DNA of 64,000 bases from Candidatus Cryosericum hinesii (GTDB taxonomy: Bacteria > Caldisericota > Caldisericia > Cryosericales > Cryosericaceae), in the NCBI RefSeq assembly GCF_003570985.1, contig NZ_QXIW01000031.1, positions 1 to 64,000 on the forward strand, in the 5' to 3' direction. The notes under the pieces were generated by a model. It ran no database searches. It was given only the letters and a program-made list of their open reading frames with translations, and was not told where the DNA came from. This document shows positions 37,718-45,843 of the stretch, one piece after another. How positions within the stretch are numbered: the first letter of the stretch is position 1; each line of letters begins with the position of its first letter. A program made the position numbers and the translations under genes.

Positions 37718-38536
37718 ATGAGAGGATTGGCCATTTTTCTGGTGATCGTGCTCCTGATCGTCGGCGCGATGTACGCAACAAACGCCCTGACCGGCAATGC
37801 CTGGTGGGAGCCGAGGACGTGGAACAAACCGACTGCTGGCGACGTCATAACCGATGCCAGGGCTGTGGCCCTGGGGAGTGCGAGCACGGCACTGGTCGAA
37901 CTGCAGATGGGCGCTGGCCGGGTGACGCTGAATGGCGGAGCTTCTGACCTGATGGATGCGACGTTCACCTACAATGTCACAGCCTGGAAGCCCATCGTCG
38001 ACTACGTCGTCAACGGAGACGAGGGCCGGCTTCTGGTGCGGCAGCCCAGCGGCACGTACCAGGCCTTCAGTGGCAGCTATCACAATGATTGGGGCATCCA
38101 CCTGAGCAGTACGATACCCATGGACCTGGACCTCAAGAACGGCGCCGGCAACATGGATATGGACCTGAGCGATACGATGGTGCGCACGCTCACCGTCGAC
38201 TCAGGAGCGTCCAGCACGACGATCAAGGCTTCTCCAAAAGCCATGACCAGCCTGAACATCAAAGCGGGCGTCGGGTCGGTCAGCATCGACCTCACTGGTG
38301 ACTGGAAGAACAGCGCAGACGTGCAGGTCAACGGTGGAGTCGGCAGTATCAAGCTGGTGGTTCCCGAGAATATCGGCGTCACCATCAACGCGCAGCGAGG
38401 TCTTGGTTCCATCAACGCGAGTGGCTTTACCAGGAATGGCAGCACCTATTACAACGCCGCCTGGGGCACCACGGCCGTCACGTTGAATCTCGACCTGAAT
38501 ATCGGTGTGGGGTCGGTGACGATCACCCAGAAGTAG
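37718..38536 (+). CDS. Membrane-anchored DUF4097/toast-rack-type envelope protein
   Basis: The product has 272 residues from ATG 37718 (SD GGGAGGTAGTAC). An N-terminal hydrophobic anchor (GLAIFLVIVLLIVGAMYAT) is followed by a beta-solenoid-like region rich in alternating GxGxxxVxL/D patterns (MGAGRVTLNGG; LKNGAGNMDMDL; VGSVSIDLTG; GGVGSIKLVVP; VGSVTITQK). This resembles DUF4097/toast-rack domains of LiaF-like envelope-stress proteins. Its neighbours are unrelated. A strong terminator follows. Confidence 0.72.
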   Translation: MRGLAIFLVIVLLIVGAMYATNALTGNAWWEPRTWNKPTAGDVITDARAVALGSASTALVELQMGAGRVTLNGGASDLMDATFTYNVTAWKPIVDYVVNGDEGRLLVRQPSGTYQAFSGSYHNDWGIHLSSTIPMDLDLKNGAGNMDMDLSDTMVRTLTVDSGASSTTIKASPKAMTSLNIKAGVGSVSIDLTGDWKNSADVQVNGGVGSIKLVVPENIGVTINAQRGLGSINASGFTRNGSTYYNAAWGTTAVTLNLDLNIGVGSVTITQK

Positions 38537-38561
38537 CAGGTTTTCCTCGTAGGAGACTCAG

Positions 38562-38600
38562 GCGGGACGCGGGAGACATCTCCTGCGTCCCGCTTTTCCT
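38562..38600 (+). terminator. Terminator after DUF4097-like gene
   Basis: A 15-bp stem (38562-38576 with 38579-38593, one G-T pair) followed by TTTTCCTTTGCTTTT. Confidence 0.8.
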
Positions 38601-38636
38601 TTGCTTTTCAGACCATGACATCTGTCCCTTTGTTGC

Positions 38637-38700
38637 TGTCGTTCCCCCCCGAGTATTTCAGTTCAATACGAGGGGTGCTCTCGGCGAAGACGGGAACCCA
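38637..38700. repeat. REP-like dispersed element, copy B
   Basis: It starts CTGTCGTTCCCCC and ends GACGGGAACCCA, with GAGTATTTCAGTTCAATACGA and GGGGTGCTCTCGGCGAAG inside. It matches the elements at 18122 and 43364. Confidence 0.75.
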
Positions 38701-38784
38701 CTCAGTGTCGGCGACTTCGTGAACTCGCTATACTGAACCGTGTGCTTGTCGCAGACAAGGGACAATCGTCATGGGAGGCCGAAT

Positions 38785-39357
38785 GTGCTCTTCGATACAC
38801 TGGTAGTGATCGCGCGTGCACTAAACCAGGCTGACGTTCACTGGGGTGTCGGTGCGTCTGTGCTGCTGTACTACCACGGTTTGGTCGACACACCGCACGA
38901 TATCGATATCATGACCAGCGAGGCAGACGCAGACATGGTTGCCTCGATCCTTGGCGGTCTGGGGAACGAAGTGCTTGGTGATCCCGGCAGAAGCCTGTAC
39001 TCGACAAGCCGGTTCCTCGAATACGTGGTCGACGAGACGGATGTCGACGTCATGGCCGGATTCGCCATCAAGCACGACAACGGCACCTATCTGTTTCCGT
39101 TCGACGACAGGTCTGTCACAATGAGGAAGAGCGTTGACGGCGTGACAATCCCGTTCACGTCGCTGGAAGACTGGTATGTATTCTACCAGCTTATACCGGG
39201 CAGGGAGGCCAAGGTGAAGCTGATCGAGGATCATATTCTGAACAGTGGGATTGCAGACCTGTCAGTTCTCGAGCGGGCGCTTGCTTGCGAATTGCCTCTT
39301 CATGTTCGCGCACGGATCGAACGACTGATGGCAGCTTGTCGTCGTTTACCGCACTAG
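38785..39357 (+). CDS. Nucleotidyltransferase-fold protein
   Basis: The product has 190 residues from GTG 38785 (SD GGGAGGCCGAAT). GVGASVLLYYHGLVDTPHDIDIM near residue 20 resembles the GxS-x10-DxD signature of the nucleotidyltransferase superfamily. A later Asp in ETDVDVMAGF may be a third metal ligand. Related proteins include antibiotic adenylyltransferases, HepT/MNT-type antitoxins and uncharacterised AbiEii-like enzymes. No HEPN partner gene is beside it. A TATACT -10 (38729-38734) lies upstream without a clear -35. Confidence 0.65.
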   Translation: MLFDTLVVIARALNQADVHWGVGASVLLYYHGLVDTPHDIDIMTSEADADMVASILGGLGNEVLGDPGRSLYSTSRFLEYVVDETDVDVMAGFAIKHDNGTYLFPFDDRSVTMRKSVDGVTIPFTSLEDWYVFYQLIPGREAKVKLIEDHILNSGIADLSVLERALACELPLHVRARIERLMAACRRLPH

Positions 39358-39439
39358 AGGCTCGGCCCGATCTGGGGAGCAATGACAACACATGGGCTCC
39401 CGCCTGCCCGGGAGTGACGGATTATCAGGCTGCCGCTCG

Positions 39440-39545
39440 ACATCTGCTCGTTGGCACTCTCGGCGATTTCGTGAAGCAGCCGGAGGTGGGGGGCATGGCA
39501 ATCCGGCGATGCTCTGCTATGATGACAGAGTTTTCAGTGTCTGGT
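39440..39545 (+). pseudogene. Decayed C-terminal fragment of a GH13 gene
   Basis: Two exact blocks are shared with the intact GH13 gene downstream and in the same order: TTCGTGAAGCAG at 39468-39479 (intact copy 43067-43078) and CGATGCTCTGCTAT at 39507-39520 (intact copy 43107-43120). They are separated by 27 bases here against 28 there, so the copy has a 1-base frame change. Flanking sequence (GACAGAGTT against GACAGTGTT) also matches. The stretch 39358-39634 otherwise holds no gene; only the SD GGAGGTTTTTG of the phosphorylase lies at its end. Confidence 0.6.
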
Positions 39546-39634
39546 GTAAGAAAGGTGTACGCCCTCTTCCTGCCGGGATTACGGTCCCGGTGCCATGGGA
39601 GTCGCCACGGAGCCCGGCACAACGGAGGTTTTTG

Positions 39635-41233
39635 ATGGGAACCGGAACGCCCAGAGTAGCCTATTTCTGCATGGAGTTTGGGCTGCACGAGAAACTGCAC
39701 ATCTACGCCGGGGGGCTGGGCATCCTGGCGGGTGATATCCTGAAGGCGGCACACGACACCGGCCAGCCGATGGTCGGGGTTGGTATTCTGTGGCGCCAGG
39801 ACTACACAGAGCAATTCATCGACGAGTACGACCGCCCGTACGACAGCTACCACGAGTACCGGTACGACTTCCTGGAGGATACGGGCGTCATCGTCACTGT
39901 GCCTATCCGCGACGAACAGGTGCGCGTGAAGGTGTGGAAGTGCACCGCCTTTGGCAACGCGCCGCTGTACCTCCTCGATACGTACCTTCCGGACAACCTG
40001 GCCTGGAACCTGACGGGGCAGTTGTATGGCTGGTTCGAAGAAGAACGCATCGCACAGGAGATGATCCTCGGCATCGGCGGCGTCCGCGCGCTGCAGGCGC
40101 TGGGTATCGACGTGGACATCTACCACTTCAACGACAGTCACGCCGTGTTTGCGGGCGTCGAACTGATCCGCCAGCAGATGACGAAGGACGTGCCCTTTAC
40201 GGACGCTCTCTTGTCCGTGAAGCAGCACATCGTGTTCACGACGCACACGCCGGTGCCTGCCGGCAACGAGGCGCACAGCCATCGAATCCTGGAATACATG
40301 AACTCGTACGACGGTCTCTCCTGCGACCAGATCGTCCAGCTGGGTGGCGACCCGTTCAGCATGACGGCTGCGGGGTTGCGCCTGTCCAAAAGGGCAAATG
40401 CGGTCTCGCAGCTGCATGGCCACACGGCGCGTGAGATGTGGAAGCTCATCCCCGGAGGCATCGACATTCTGACCATCACGAACGGTGTCCATAACGGTAC
40501 GTGGCAGGACGACAGCATCCGGAAGGCCCATTCCTCGGAAGGGGACGTGTGGGCGGCTCACACCGCGCTGAAGCGTGCGATGATCGACGACATCGAGCGG
40601 CGGAACGGGGTCCGGCTCGACGAGAATGTCCTGACTATAGGGTTTGCCCGCCGCGCTACGCCGTACAAGCGCAGCGATCTCATCTTCTCGAACAGGGAGA
40701 TCATCGGGGACCTGTTGCGCAACCACAGGATTCAGATCGTACTGTCCGGCAAGGCACACCCCAACGATTTGGCAGGAAAGGCAACCATTACGAACCTCGT
40801 ACGCATCGCCAGGGAATATCCCAGCAGCGTTGTGTTCCTGCAGGGCTATGACATGGCCATCGGCAAGATGCTGACACGCGGGTGCGACGTCTGGCTCAAC
40901 AACCCGGTGCGGCCGATGGAAGCGAGCGGCACGTCAGGCATGAAGGCTGCGATGAATGGTGTCCTCAACCTGAGCACGCTCGACGGGTGGTGGCCCGAGG
41001 CCTGTGACCATGGCGTCAACGGCTGGCAGTTCAGCGGGGGATACGAGGGGGGCGACTGTGACAGCGTGGACGTTGCTTCGCTGTATCAGGTGCTGACGGG
41101 CGATGTCATCCCCACCTATGAGAACCGGCGGGAAGCATGGGTCGGCATGATGCATGCCAGCATCGAAATGGCACAGTGGCGGTTCTCGGCGGCGCGCATG
41201 CTGCAGGACTACTACCAGAGGATGTACGCCTGA
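39635..41233 (+). CDS. glgP: Alpha-glucan (maltodextrin/glycogen) phosphorylase, short GT35 type
   Basis: The product has 532 residues from ATG 39635 (SD GGAGGTTTTTG). It has the short-form phosphorylase arrangement: VAYFCMEFGLHEKLHIYAGG at the start, GVGILWRQDYTEQ, LDTYLPDN, HFNDSHAVF, FTTHTPVPAGNEAH, TITNGVH and near the end the PLP-site region PMEASGTSGMKAAMNGVLN. The enzyme releases glucose-1-phosphate from alpha-1,4-glucans using phosphate and PLP. It forms a likely operon with the GH13 maltosyltransferase-like gene 99 bases downstream. Confidence 0.93.
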   Translation: MGTGTPRVAYFCMEFGLHEKLHIYAGGLGILAGDILKAAHDTGQPMVGVGILWRQDYTEQFIDEYDRPYDSYHEYRYDFLEDTGVIVTVPIRDEQVRVKVWKCTAFGNAPLYLLDTYLPDNLAWNLTGQLYGWFEEERIAQEMILGIGGVRALQALGIDVDIYHFNDSHAVFAGVELIRQQMTKDVPFTDALLSVKQHIVFTTHTPVPAGNEAHSHRILEYMNSYDGLSCDQIVQLGGDPFSMTAAGLRLSKRANAVSQLHGHTAREMWKLIPGGIDILTITNGVHNGTWQDDSIRKAHSSEGDVWAAHTALKRAMIDDIERRNGVRLDENVLTIGFARRATPYKRSDLIFSNREIIGDLLRNHRIQIVLSGKAHPNDLAGKATITNLVRIAREYPSSVVFLQGYDMAIGKMLTRGCDVWLNNPVRPMEASGTSGMKAAMNGVLNLSTLDGWWPEACDHGVNGWQFSGGYEGGDCDSVDVASLYQVLTGDVIPTYENRREAWVGMMHASIEMAQWRFSAARMLQDYYQRMYA

Positions 41234-41332
41234 CACCGTCGCTCACCGTGGATGCCTGTCGACGACGGGCGCTGCAGTGATCTTGCGCGGGGACTGGTTC
41301 ATGCTGCTTCCCATATTCATCGAGGTGTTGAA

Positions 41333-43342
41333 ATGAACCAGAAGCCCGATCGCATCGCAGACGTCGGGGTCGTGCTTGACATCCTCCACAGCAGGAAGGG
41401 TGTATGCGAGGCCGGCTGGTTTGTCCCGGAACGCTGGAACCACGCTGCATACACTGGCGGTACGACAGAAGCCGGCAGACCCGGAGAGCTGCGCGTGGAC
41501 CCGTGCGACTTCTTCGCCGCGTGCATCGAGAAGGCTCTCCGGGAAGGCGGTGCAGCACAGGAGCCTGGAGGACGCAAACGTCTTACCGAGAGTGTCATCT
41601 ATGGCATACTCGTGCGTTCGTTTACTGCCTGGCCACATCATGACACCGGTGAAGTCTGCTCGGGCACATTCCTGAAGACAATGGCGCTGCTCCCACTCCT
41701 CCGGCGGTACGGAGTCGACATCGTCTACCTCCTGCCGGTGTTCAGTTGCAGCGACCGATACAGGAAGGGTCGGCTGGGCAGTCCCTATGCCATCAAGGAC
41801 ATCTACAGGGTCGACGCCGGACTGCATGACCCTTTGCTGGGCGAGGACACGGGTGAACTCCTGGAGACGGAGTTCAGGGCATTTGTCGAACTGTGCCACT
41901 GGCTAGGCATGAAGGTAGTTCTGGATTTCGCGTTCCGGACGACCGCACGCGACAGCGTGCTCATCGCCGACCACCCGGACTGGTTCTGCTGGATCAGGAA
42001 AGAATGCGCAGCGGGATTCCGGGCTCCCTCGGTGGGTGACGGTACGACCATGCGATGGCTCGACGATGAAATGCTGAGAGAGCTGTACACGTCGCCGCAG
42101 ACACCCGCATACCTGGCTCAGTTCACATGGTCACCTGATCGTATCGACCCGGACCGCTGGGCAGCGGTGCGAGCGAGCGCCGGTGGCGACCTCCTCGGCG
42201 CCATCGAGGACCATTTCGGCATCACGACGACGCCTGGTTTCTCGGATGTCACCAACGACCAGCAACCGCCGTGGACCGATGCCACTTATCTGCGGTTCTA
42301 CGGTGACAACTCCGCTCAGGTGAGTACGTACGTCACAGATGGCCAGCCTCCGTTTATCATGCAGGACAGCGCTTCACTCAGCCAATACCCGGGAGAAAAA
42401 CCCAACGAGGAGCTGTGGCGCTACGTTGAGGGTGTGATGCCTCACTATAGGACGCACTTTGGCATCGACGGGGCGCGCATCGACATGGCGAACGCCATGC
42501 CGGTCGAACTCAACGTGTCGATGGTCCGGCGCATCCGGGAGGTCGACCCCATGTTCCTCCTCTGGTCCGAGGAACTTCACTGCGGCAAGGGTACGAAGGC
42601 GCAAGAAGAGGGGTTCGACCTCATCAGCGGAAGCACCTACTATAACTACAAGAAGGTCCACGACGTTGACTTTAATCGTTCGATCCTGGATGATGGATTC
42701 CTCGCCTCACCGATTCCCGTAGCCGCCTCCGTGGAGACGCCCGATACTCCCCGGTCGGCGCTTGTCCACCCGGACGAGGCCTCCCGTCGGCTGGTACTGA
42801 CCCTCAACAGCTTCATGCCCAACGCTGTCCTGTTCATCAACAGTGGACAAGAACTGCTGGAGGTACAACCCATGAACCTTGGACTGGACAACAGCGAGGG
42901 TGGCCGTTTCGTTCTGCCGCCCGGTGACCCGATGGCCGGCCGGCTTGCCTTCTTCGACCCATATTGCCTTCACTGGACGAACGACGACACATCGGTGGAA
43001 GCTGTCCTTCGGGAGACACTTCGTCTGCGGCGGCACTACCTGTCCCTTCTCAGCGACCCGGGGAACTTCGTGAAGCAGGAGGAGTCTTCACATCACAGGA
43101 TCTTGACGATGCTCTGCTATTACGACAGTGTTCATGGCACCGGTCTCATCGTGGCTGCGAATCGCTCGCTGACGACGGACCTGTCGTTTTGCCCTGCACT
43201 GGAGCACCCTGCAGCCATGCCGGTCGGAGACAGAGTCGAGGTCGTGTATGGTGCACATGGTCTGTGCAGGCGTTCGATTTCTTCAGCTGACAACATTTTG
43301 CTCAGGCCGTGTGAAGCCCTTGTCATAGAGACGGGGACGTAG
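41333..43342 (+). CDS. GH13 maltosyltransferase-like enzyme
   Basis: The product has 669 residues from ATG 41333 (SD CGAGGTGTTGAA); the frame also runs upstream without an SD. GH13 regions: region I is altered (MKVVLDFAFRTTARDS instead of the usual DVVxNH). Region II GIDGARIDMANAMP has the nucleophile Asp near residue 384, region III FLLWSEELHC has the acid/base Glu near 412, and a region IV-like VLFINSGQEL follows. The altered region I resembles glucan maltosyltransferases such as the Thermotoga maltosyltransferase group rather than amylases. With the phosphorylase it would rework maltodextrins in the cytosol. The Trp/Tyr-rich surface loops are unique to this protein. Confidence 0.82.
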   Translation: MNQKPDRIADVGVVLDILHSRKGVCEAGWFVPERWNHAAYTGGTTEAGRPGELRVDPCDFFAACIEKALREGGAAQEPGGRKRLTESVIYGILVRSFTAWPHHDTGEVCSGTFLKTMALLPLLRRYGVDIVYLLPVFSCSDRYRKGRLGSPYAIKDIYRVDAGLHDPLLGEDTGELLETEFRAFVELCHWLGMKVVLDFAFRTTARDSVLIADHPDWFCWIRKECAAGFRAPSVGDGTTMRWLDDEMLRELYTSPQTPAYLAQFTWSPDRIDPDRWAAVRASAGGDLLGAIEDHFGITTTPGFSDVTNDQQPPWTDATYLRFYGDNSAQVSTYVTDGQPPFIMQDSASLSQYPGEKPNEELWRYVEGVMPHYRTHFGIDGARIDMANAMPVELNVSMVRRIREVDPMFLLWSEELHCGKGTKAQEEGFDLISGSTYYNYKKVHDVDFNRSILDDGFLASPIPVAASVETPDTPRSALVHPDEASRRLVLTLNSFMPNAVLFINSGQELLEVQPMNLGLDNSEGGRFVLPPGDPMAGRLAFFDPYCLHWTNDDTSVEAVLRETLRLRRHYLSLLSDPGNFVKQEESSHHRILTMLCYYDSVHGTGLIVAANRSLTTDLSFCPALEHPAAMPVGDRVEVVYGAHGLCRRSISSADNILLRPCEALVIETGT

Positions 43343-43363
43343 CAGACAACAGCTCGCTCTTCT

Positions 43364-43439
43364 TGTCGTTCCCCCGAGCACTTTCTTCCCATGCGAGGGG
43401 CGCTCCTGAGGGGTGCTTTCGGCGAAGGCGGGAACCCAT
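43364..43439. repeat. REP-like dispersed element, copy C
   Basis: TGTCGTTCCCCCGAGCA begins and GGCGAAGGCGGGAACCCA ends the element, with ATGCGAGGGGCGCTCCTGAG inside. It matches the elements at 18122 and 38637. It lies directly after the GH13 gene. Confidence 0.75.
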
Positions 43440-43553
43440 ATTCTTTTCTGTCGTTCACAATTCGCACATAGTGGAATAGCGGTTCCTGCTATCCTCTACG
43501 AAATAACCTCGCATCCGGCAGTAGCGCTGGTGGCGAGGCAATGGGAGACGCAC

Positions 43554-44627
43554 ATGAAAATGGAGACGGAGACAGCTCAGACATACATCAGTGGCAGCCT
43601 TTGCCTGCCGGAAGGGTACTCGCCGGCACTGTCGCTCCGGGAGACCGAACAGGCCATCAAGTTTATCAAGGATACGTTTCAGAGTGGCCTTGCGGCCGCG
43701 CTCAACCTTGCGCGTGTCTCGGCGCCGCTGTGCGTGACTGCAGTCTCCGGTCTCAACGATCACCTCAATGGCGTCGAGACGCCGGTCCGGTTTAGCATCC
43801 GCAGTATCGGTGAAGATGTCGAGATCGTGCAGTCTCTGGCCAAGTGGAAACGTGCTGCTTTGGCCGACTACGGCTTCGGCCATGGCGAAGGCCTCTACAC
43901 CGACATGAATGCCATCCGACCCGACGAGACACTGGACAACCTGCACTCCGTGTACGTTGACCAGTGGGACTGGGAGCGTGTCATCAACGCCGACGAACGC
44001 ACTGTCCCTTTCCTCGAGGGAGTCGTACGAGACATTTATGGCGTCCTGCTCCGCACGAACCGGCTCGTGCGCGAACGCTACCCTTCAGTGCCAGCCCTGG
44101 AGCTTCCTGACGAGCTAGTCTTCGTGCGCAGCGAGGATCTGGAGTCCGACGACCCTGATCACACTCCGCAAGAGCGGGTAGACCGCATCTGCCGTGAATC
44201 GGGCGCGGTGTTCGTCATTGGCATCGGCGCGCCACTGCTCAGCGGTGTCCCCCAAGACGGGCGTGCGGCTGACTACGATGACTGGTCGACGCCCACGGAC
44301 GAGACACATCATGGCCTTAATGGAGACTTGTTTATCTGGAATCCCGTCCTGGGTTGTGCGTTCGAGCTCTCGTCGATGGGCATCCGTGTAGATCCGTCTG
44401 CCCTGCTGCGTCAGCTTAAAACACGCGGTGAACTCGCCAACCGGGACCTTCCATACCATCGCCGCCTGCTTGCGGGCGACCTGCCTCTAACTATCGGCGG
44501 GGGCATCGGACAGTCACGGTTGTGCATGCTGCTCCTGCACACGGCGCACATCGGAGAGGTCCAATCCGGTGTCTGGTCCGGCGCCATGCGGTCTGCCTGT
44601 TTCACCGCAGGGATACCTCTGCTCTAG
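43554..44627 (+). CDS. asnA: Aspartate-ammonia ligase (asparagine synthetase A)
   Basis: The product has 357 residues from ATG 43554 (SD GGGAGACGCAC). The AsnA family is matched across its length: VQSLAKWKRAALADYGF, GEGLYTDMNAIRPDE, LHSVYVDQWDWERVI, DYDDWSTPTDE and TIGGGIGQSRLCMLLL. The enzyme makes asparagine from aspartate, ammonia and ATP through an aspartyl-adenylate. The N-terminus is longer than in E. coli AsnA by about 27 residues, which may mean the true start is internal or that the family member is simply longer. It ends 17 bases before the convergent flavodoxin gene. Confidence 0.95.
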   Translation: MKMETETAQTYISGSLCLPEGYSPALSLRETEQAIKFIKDTFQSGLAAALNLARVSAPLCVTAVSGLNDHLNGVETPVRFSIRSIGEDVEIVQSLAKWKRAALADYGFGHGEGLYTDMNAIRPDETLDNLHSVYVDQWDWERVINADERTVPFLEGVVRDIYGVLLRTNRLVRERYPSVPALELPDELVFVRSEDLESDDPDHTPQERVDRICRESGAVFVIGIGAPLLSGVPQDGRAADYDDWSTPTDETHHGLNGDLFIWNPVLGCAFELSSMGIRVDPSALLRQLKTRGELANRDLPYHRRLLAGDLPLTIGGGIGQSRLCMLLLHTAHIGEVQSGVWSGAMRSACFTAGIPLL

Positions 44628-44644
44628 AACGGATGCGTGAAGCG

Positions 44645-45067
44645 CTATCCGGCCAGGACGCTCCGCGCAAACTCCTCCGCGCCGGTCAGGTCCTGGGCGT
44701 TGGGGTGGCGGAAGCTGAAGAACAGGAACTTGCCCAGGCAGAAATAGTGCTTGCTCATCACCGGGATTCTCCGTTGTGCCAGCAGGTCCTTCATGATCCC
44801 CACCGCCATCTCCTTGTTCCCCTCGAAGCCCGTGCCGAACACTGTCACGTGTTTAACGAGGGCGGGGTCGAGCCCTTCGATGAATTTCTTGACTGATGGG
44901 TCGATGTCCTTGGCATGGATCGATGCTCCCAGGAATAGCATGTCCACGGGCTCACTCACTGTTGCTGCGCTCACTGGCTCCGCGACGCAGCCCGCCGCGC
45001 TTGCCATCGCCTCGGCGACCCTCTTCGTGTTGCCTGTTCTGGACTGGTACACTACTCTGACACGCAT
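44645..45067 (-). CDS. Flavodoxin-like protein
   Basis: The product has 140 residues from ATG 45067 (SD GGAGGTAAC). The flavodoxin fold and FMN loop are visible: VVYQSRTGNTKRVAEAMA with the SRTGNT phosphate-binding loop, LFLGASIHAKDIDPSVKKF as the ribityl/ring loop and TVFGTGFEGNK. It carries electrons in the cytosol. The DNA shows no partner oxidoreductase, but the flavodiiron protein and other redox genes occur nearby. Confidence 0.88.
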   Translation of the reverse strand: MRVRVVYQSRTGNTKRVAEAMASAAGCVAEPVSAATVSEPVDMLFLGASIHAKDIDPSVKKFIEGLDPALVKHVTVFGTGFEGNKEMAVGIMKDLLAQRRIPVMSKHYFCLGKFLFFSFRHPNAQDLTGAEEFARSVLAG

Positions 45068-45087
45068 GTTACCTCCGTTGACTATGT

Positions 45088-45303
45088 TCATATCTGGCTC
45101 CATAGCCGCATCGATGGCAAGCGCTCGCGGTCGGGTTCGAATACCGTCTCGTCCCCCTCAAGCGCCATACCGAATAATGTAGGAATATCTTCGCCAGACG
45201 CAAGAGTCAGGAGAGGTTGGGATGCGCTTAGGTGGAATGTGACGACGGTCCCCTGCCTGGCGCATGCCATCGGACTGCCGTCGTTGGATGCGAAAAAGGC
45301 CAC
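45088..45303 (-). CDS. Hypothetical small protein (71 aa, uncertain)
   Basis: A 71-residue frame from GTG 45303, ending 20 bases before the flavodoxin start. SD evidence is weak (GAGAG). No family was recognised; the middle reads TVVTFHLSASQPLLTLASGED. It may be a real upstream member of a flavodoxin operon, but the reading frame could also be chance. Confidence 0.35.
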   Translation of the reverse strand: MAFFASNDGSPMACARQGTVVTFHLSASQPLLTLASGEDIPTLFGMALEGDETVFEPDRERLPSMRLWSQI

Positions 45304-45393
45304 AGGAACTCTCTTGGGGTTATCATGTTATAGTGATGAGGCATCTGAATGCGTTCGTTGTCTCAACGTGATCCAGACAGAGGTGGAGGAACG

Positions 45394-45762
45394 ATGAAAA
45401 AAGTGGTGGCTGTCCTGATACTGATTGTGGTTGTGGTCTCGTTGACTGCATGTAAGGGTCGTGAACCTGTGAGCTTCGAGGAGTTGCTCTCTCCCTACAA
45501 TGCCATCGGCCATGTGCGTGCTCGTGACGTGGAGAGCATCACACGGGGAATGACGTACCGGCAGATCATCACGCGACTTGGCGCCACCCAGGACATCGGC
45601 AGCGGTCTCCACGTTGCGGTGTACGTTGTGGACGACAAGGAAAACCTGTGTTTCTCCATCGCCGACCCGGACCTGGCCTGCACGAAGAGTGGAACAGAAC
45701 TGTTGCAGAGTGCTCAGCCTATCGTCGACGAGAGTGACAAGATCGGTATCAGGGCGTCGTGA
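45394..45762 (+). CDS. Small lipoprotein, SmpA/OmlA-like
   Basis: The product has 122 residues from ATG 45394 (SD GGTGGAGGAACG). A signal peptide (KKVVAVLILIVVVVSLTACKG) with a lipobox LTAC and lipid-modified Cys near residue 20 precedes the mature domain. The region ITRGMTYRQIITRLGATQDI resembles the SmpA/OmlA (BamE-like) beta-alpha-beta fold. It is probably anchored in the membrane and exposed outside. The divergent neighbour is the 71-residue frame. Confidence 0.7.
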   Translation: MKKVVAVLILIVVVVSLTACKGREPVSFEELLSPYNAIGHVRARDVESITRGMTYRQIITRLGATQDIGSGLHVAVYVVDDKENLCFSIADPDLACTKSGTELLQSAQPIVDESDKIGIRAS

Positions 45763-45843
45763 TGGCCCAGTAGAGAAGCATCAGAGTCCTCCGCGCAGCT
45801 CAAACAAGCCGCGCGGATAACATTTGATCTGGGTGAACGTTAC

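Noticed and set aside
45763-45843. Possible hairpin TCCGCGC..GCGCGGA as terminator
   Set aside because: The stem is only 7 bp with a 14-base loop and no T-run on either strand.
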